From contig JAEXQJ010000227.1 of assembly GCA_023438785.1 (NCBI GenBank), forward strand, positions 1-25,933: a stretch of DNA of 25,933 nucleotides. Reading direction: 5' to 3'. This document shows, piece after piece, positions 23,298 to 25,933 of the stretch. Position numbers and translations under genes: made by a program. Under the pieces are notes generated by a model. It had not been told where the DNA came from. It did no database searches and saw only the letters and a program-made list of their open reading frames with translations. The stretch's first letter is position 1; every line of letters begins with the position of its first letter. The stretch comes from Pseudomonadota bacterium (GTDB lineage Bacteria > Myxococcota_A > Polyangia > Fen-1088).

Positions 23298-24905
23298 CTA
23301 GATCGCCACCCGCAGGGCCACGCCCAAATCGAAGAGCGCGGGCGAGCGGCCGAATATGCCGAGACGGAATTCGCCGTCGCGTTGGCCCCAGTGGACAGCG
23401 CCGTAGGCCTCGAAGCGCAGGTGCGTGAGCAAGATGCGCGTGTAGTCCAGCCGCGTGATGCCCGAACGATCGGAGATGTTGACCAGGTTGGAAAACGTGA
23501 AGGTGGTGTTGTCCCAGGAATACGGCGCGGGCGCGGTCGCGAAGACGCCCGCGTAGTGACGGCCGAAGTAGAAGAACGAGGCCGGCTCGTCGAGCAGAAC
23601 CGGACGAGGCAAGAGCAGCCCCGGATAGACCGCGGGATCGCTGTAGCCAAGGGCGTTGTAGAAGTACTCGCCGCCGAAGGTGAGCACGTCCTTGTCGGCG
23701 TACTGCACCGAATAGGAGAGGCCACCCACCACCTGCGGCTTCACGCCCGAATCCGGGGCGGCGGGATAGGCCGCGGCAACCGCCGGCGGGAGCGCGGCCG
23801 TGTCGCCGAGCAGGGCCTCCTGCGCGGCTAAGCCCAGCGCCAACTGATCCTGTGGGTTCGTGCTCACCGACACGCGGCTGATCTCGCTGGCCCAGCGCAA
23901 GGCAGCCTCGCCGTAGACGTCCACATCCCAGATGCCCATGGACAGGTCGACCGCCAGCTTCGGCTTGCGATCACGCGCCACGACGCCGCCCACCCCCAGT
24001 TCAGCCGTGCCCAACACGACCTCCGCGCGGGCCGCGCCCGAGACCTCGCCCAGCGTCCGGGTGGCGTCGGTATTCTCCGTGAGGGCGAAGGCATAGAAGT
24101 TCCAGCCGCGTTCCTCCCAGGGCACGTGCACCTTGACCATGTTGGTGCCCAGGCGCGCGTCGAACACGTCCAGTGGGTTGCGGCGGCGGATGTGCAGAAA
24201 GTCGGTGGGCGTCCAGAAGCGTCCCGTTCCCCACCGCACGTGCTGGCGGCCGGCCGTGATGAAGACCCGGTGCTCGAGATCGAAACGCAACCACATCTGA
24301 TCCAGAAACACGCGCGGCGTGCGTGTTTGCTGCACGCCGAAGATGCTGTCCAGGGTGGTCGTGCCCGCGGTTCCGACGGCCCCCGGCCCGGTGAGCACCG
24401 CGGGTGCGGTGGCCGTCTCGGGCAGGGTGGGATCGTAGGACATGCGGCCAAGCACGAAGCCCCGCACCCGATCGTTGGGCCGCACGTCCATGTACACGTC
24501 GAGCAGTGCGGGCGAGGCAAAGCTCCAGTCACCCGGGCTCTGGTCCTGCAAAGCGGTGGTCTGGGCGCGCAGGTAGAGCTGACCGCCGATCTTGAGTGGA
24601 TCGTCCGGTGCCACCTGGGCTGACAGCGCCGGGATCTGTTCCGGCGAGCCCAGGTTGACCCAGTCGCGCGCGTCCGTGGCGCCCTTCTGGGTCGAGGTGT
24701 CGGTGCCGGTGGCCGTGGCCGTGTCCGTCGAGGTGGCCGGGCCCACCGGCCCGGCGGAAGGCGGCGGCACCGGCTCGGGCGTAGGCGCCCGCTGAGGCTG
24801 GGGGCCCGGGCCGAACATCTCGTCCTCGGAAGGTCGATCCTGGGCCCGCGCGGCCCCGGCGCACACCACCAGCCCCGCCAGCGCGACGAACGCGCGAACC
24901 ATCAT
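23298..24905 (-). CDS. Outer-membrane beta-barrel protein, DUF1302/alginate-export-like
   Basis: A 535-residue exported protein. A signal peptide (about 1-22, ending ARAQ) is followed by a Pro/Thr/Ser-rich low-complexity linker (about 23-80). The rest is a long series of amphipathic strands. The stretch near 215-250, with FITAGRQHVRWGTGRFWTPT and then RRRNPLDVFDARLGTNMV, resembles the conserved core of DUF1302-type outer-membrane proteins. The protein ends in LGVALRVAI rather than a terminal Phe. Its ATG at 24905 overlaps the stop of the LolA-like gene as ATGA, so translation is coupled. Being made with a LolA-like carrier and an FtsX-like permease, it may be the outer-membrane acceptor or exit of that route; this is inference. 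Confidence 0.85.
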   Translation of the reverse strand: MMVRAFVALAGLVVCAGAARAQDRPSEDEMFGPGPQPQRAPTPEPVPPPSAGPVGPATSTDTATATGTDTSTQKGATDARDWVNLGSPEQIPALSAQVAPDDPLKIGGQLYLRAQTTALQDQSPGDWSFASPALLDVYMDVRPNDRVRGFVLGRMSYDPTLPETATAPAVLTGPGAVGTAGTTTLDSIFGVQQTRTPRVFLDQMWLRFDLEHRVFITAGRQHVRWGTGRFWTPTDFLHIRRRNPLDVFDARLGTNMVKVHVPWEERGWNFYAFALTENTDATRTLGEVSGAARAEVVLGTAELGVGGVVARDRKPKLAVDLSMGIWDVDVYGEAALRWASEISRVSVSTNPQDQLALGLAAQEALLGDTAALPPAVAAAYPAAPDSGVKPQVVGGLSYSVQYADKDVLTFGGEYFYNALGYSDPAVYPGLLLPRPVLLDEPASFFYFGRHYAGVFATAPAPYSWDNTTFTFSNLVNISDRSGITRLDYTRILLTHLRFEAYGAVHWGQRDGEFRLGIFGRSPALFDLGVALRVAI

Positions 24906-25687
24906 CGGGACTTGCTCTCGAGCCAGGCCTTGGTGAACAGGTTCGGCTCGAGTGGCTTCATATCCACCGACTGCACCTTGATGACCGTGGAGTTGGCCTT
25001 CTCCACCTCGTCATAGAAACGCATCATCTCCGGGTACCAGACGTCCTGCTTCTTGGATTCGCTGTATTGCTTCTTCCACCTCGGGTAATAGGACGTGCGC
25101 AGGAGGCGCCCGGAGAGCGCGAACTCCTGACGCTTGAGCACGTTCTTGGTATCCACGTCGACCCATAGCTTGACGACCGGGAAAGCCAGATCGATGCCCG
25201 GCTTGCCCTTCAAGGTCATGACCTGGGCCGTGTACGCGCCCAGCTTCTCGGTTCCCGCGTCCTCGGGTTCGTATTCCTCGGCCAAGCGCGACTCGTCGAA
25301 GTCCGAACGCCGCGAGTCGGTACCGCCGATCTTCTCGCGCTCGGTACGGCGTTCCCACTTGCCCACCGCCGGATCATAGAACCAAAGGTTCTTCTCGATG
25401 CGCAGGTATCCCTGCCCCTGCGAGGCCTTGGGCTTGGTGAACAGGATCATGAAGCGCTGGTCCTGGCTGCGCCGAAAGACCAGGGCCTCCAGGGCCACGT
25501 CCACCTTGTCCTTCTCCTTCTGCTCGATGTACACGAGCGATCGCCAGTCGCCCTGGTTGCGCTGCCGCTCGTCCACGACTTTCAGCAACTGCACCAACTC
25601 GGGCTTACCCATGGCCTGCACCGCGCGCGGGACAACCGCGGCGCAGAGCAGAGAGAAGACGACGAGAAGACTCGAACGAGTTCGCAT
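24902..25687 (-). CDS. LolA-like periplasmic outer membrane lipoprotein-sorting protein
   Basis: A 261-residue exported protein. The signal peptide is about 1-25 (SLLVVFSLLCAAVVPRAVQA). The mature part follows the LolA-like pattern: antiparallel strands with QGYLRIEKNLWFYDPAVGKWER, FPVVKLWVDVDTKNVLKRQEF and a C-terminal YPEMMRFYDEVEKANST strand series. Proteins of this type carry lipids or lipoproteins across the periplasm in a greasy half-barrel. The ATG at 25687 is chosen because GGGAG lies 7 nt upstream; an in-frame ATG at 25705 precedes that site. Its stop overlaps the start of the OM protein (ATGA). It lies 57 bp after the FtsX-like permease gene. It is likely not the housekeeping LolA, which is about 200 residues and not usually in this context. 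Confidence 0.88.
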   Translation of the reverse strand: MRTRSSLLVVFSLLCAAVVPRAVQAMGKPELVQLLKVVDERQRNQGDWRSLVYIEQKEKDKVDVALEALVFRRSQDQRFMILFTKPKASQGQGYLRIEKNLWFYDPAVGKWERRTEREKIGGTDSRRSDFDESRLAEEYEPEDAGTEKLGAYTAQVMTLKGKPGIDLAFPVVKLWVDVDTKNVLKRQEFALSGRLLRTSYYPRWKKQYSESKKQDVWYPEMMRFYDEVEKANSTVIKVQSVDMKPLEPNLFTKAWLESKSR

Positions 25688-25744
25688 ATTTGTGCTCCCG
25701 GACATCCGATCTGTGGCCTCTCCGCTCGCTCCGTGCCCTCGTCG

Positions 25745-25933
25745 CTATCCGAAGTGCGACATGGCCGCCACGGGCCGCAGCTTGGCCGCGCGGTGTGCCG
25801 GATAGAGGGAGGCCAGGGTGGTGATGAGAGTGATGAAGACCGCGTCGCCCACCACGCGCGGCAAGTGCGCGGCCAGCGTGAGACGGTCGGACATGAGGAA
25901 GAGCTGCACGGTCAACGGCACGTGGATCTGAGC
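25745..25933 (-). CDS. FtsX/LolC-E-like ABC transporter permease, C-terminal end only
   Basis: The right window edge cuts this gene; the last 62 codons are present, ending with TAG at 25745-25747. The visible part has a final transmembrane helix (DAVFITLITTLASLYPA) followed by the typical cytoplasmic tail HRAAKLRPVAAMSHF, matching the ASLYPAxRAAxLxPVxAL ending of FtsX-superfamily permeases such as LolC/LolE and MacB. Frame and stop are clear. It lies upstream of, and on the same strand as, the LolA-like and OM barrel genes, with 57 bp to the next start, so it is probably in the same operon. Substrate and subclass cannot be told from this piece. Confidence 0.85.
   Translation of the reverse strand, partial: AQIHVPLTVQLFLMSDRLTLAAHLPRVVGDAVFITLITTLASLYPAHRAAKLRPVAAMSHFG

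Overview
This is a GC-rich chromosomal window from a Gram-negative bacterium. The gene content includes many exported outer-membrane and TPR proteins, a LolA/FtsX-type envelope locus, a long plant/Chlamydia-type FabI, a proteinase-K-like secreted protein and an S9B peptidase. This best fits a deltaproteobacterium in the broad sense, probably Myxococcota; that is an inference from style and content, with no marker gene present. I see no rRNA, tRNA, CRISPR array, insertion sequence or phage gene. Genes are densely packed and no gene-free stretch exceeds about 235 bp.

Layout. 1-3081 (-): glutamate synthase large subunit GltB, cut by the left edge. 3082-3314: divergent control region with a split 11-bp inverted repeat. 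3315-5980 (+): an OmpR-type regulator with a degenerate receiver, overlapped by 4 bp by a stand-alone prephenate dehydratase (pheA), then fabI. 5998-9601 (-): an Ala-rich protein of unknown function, a secreted subtilase-fold protein that lacks its catalytic His and Ser, and a D-2-hydroxyacid dehydrogenase. 9781-11832 (+): a 683-residue fusion of chorismate mutase, prephenate-dehydratase-like domain, ACT domain and type I-beta DAHP synthase. 11915-17576 (-): a tight group read as pssA, S9B peptidase, TPR/outer-membrane protein, APH-fold kinase. 17716-19659 (+): a large exported protein of unknown function. 19661-21420 (-): a small beta-barrel protein and a metallo-beta-lactamase-fold lipoprotein. 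21505-23267 (+): a YXWGXW-type secreted protein and AmpG. 23298-25933 (-): an FtsX-like permease end, a LolA-like periplasmic protein and a DUF1302-like outer-membrane protein.

How the genes work together. The aromatic amino-acid story is the most striking. The fusion joins the entry enzyme of the shikimate pathway to chorismate mutase and to a dehydratase-ACT module whose catalytic Thr-Arg-Phe motif reads Met-Arg-Tyr. A separate, intact PheA lies about 5 kb away. The simplest reading is that the embedded dehydratase has become a feedback-sensing module and the stand-alone PheA does the chemistry. The regulator coupled to pheA and divergent from gltB could link amino-nitrogen supply to phenylalanine synthesis. 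The right-hand locus (permease, LolA-like carrier, OM barrel) looks like a complete inner-to-outer-membrane lipid or lipoprotein route. All functions are assigned by reading motifs by eye; no database search was run.
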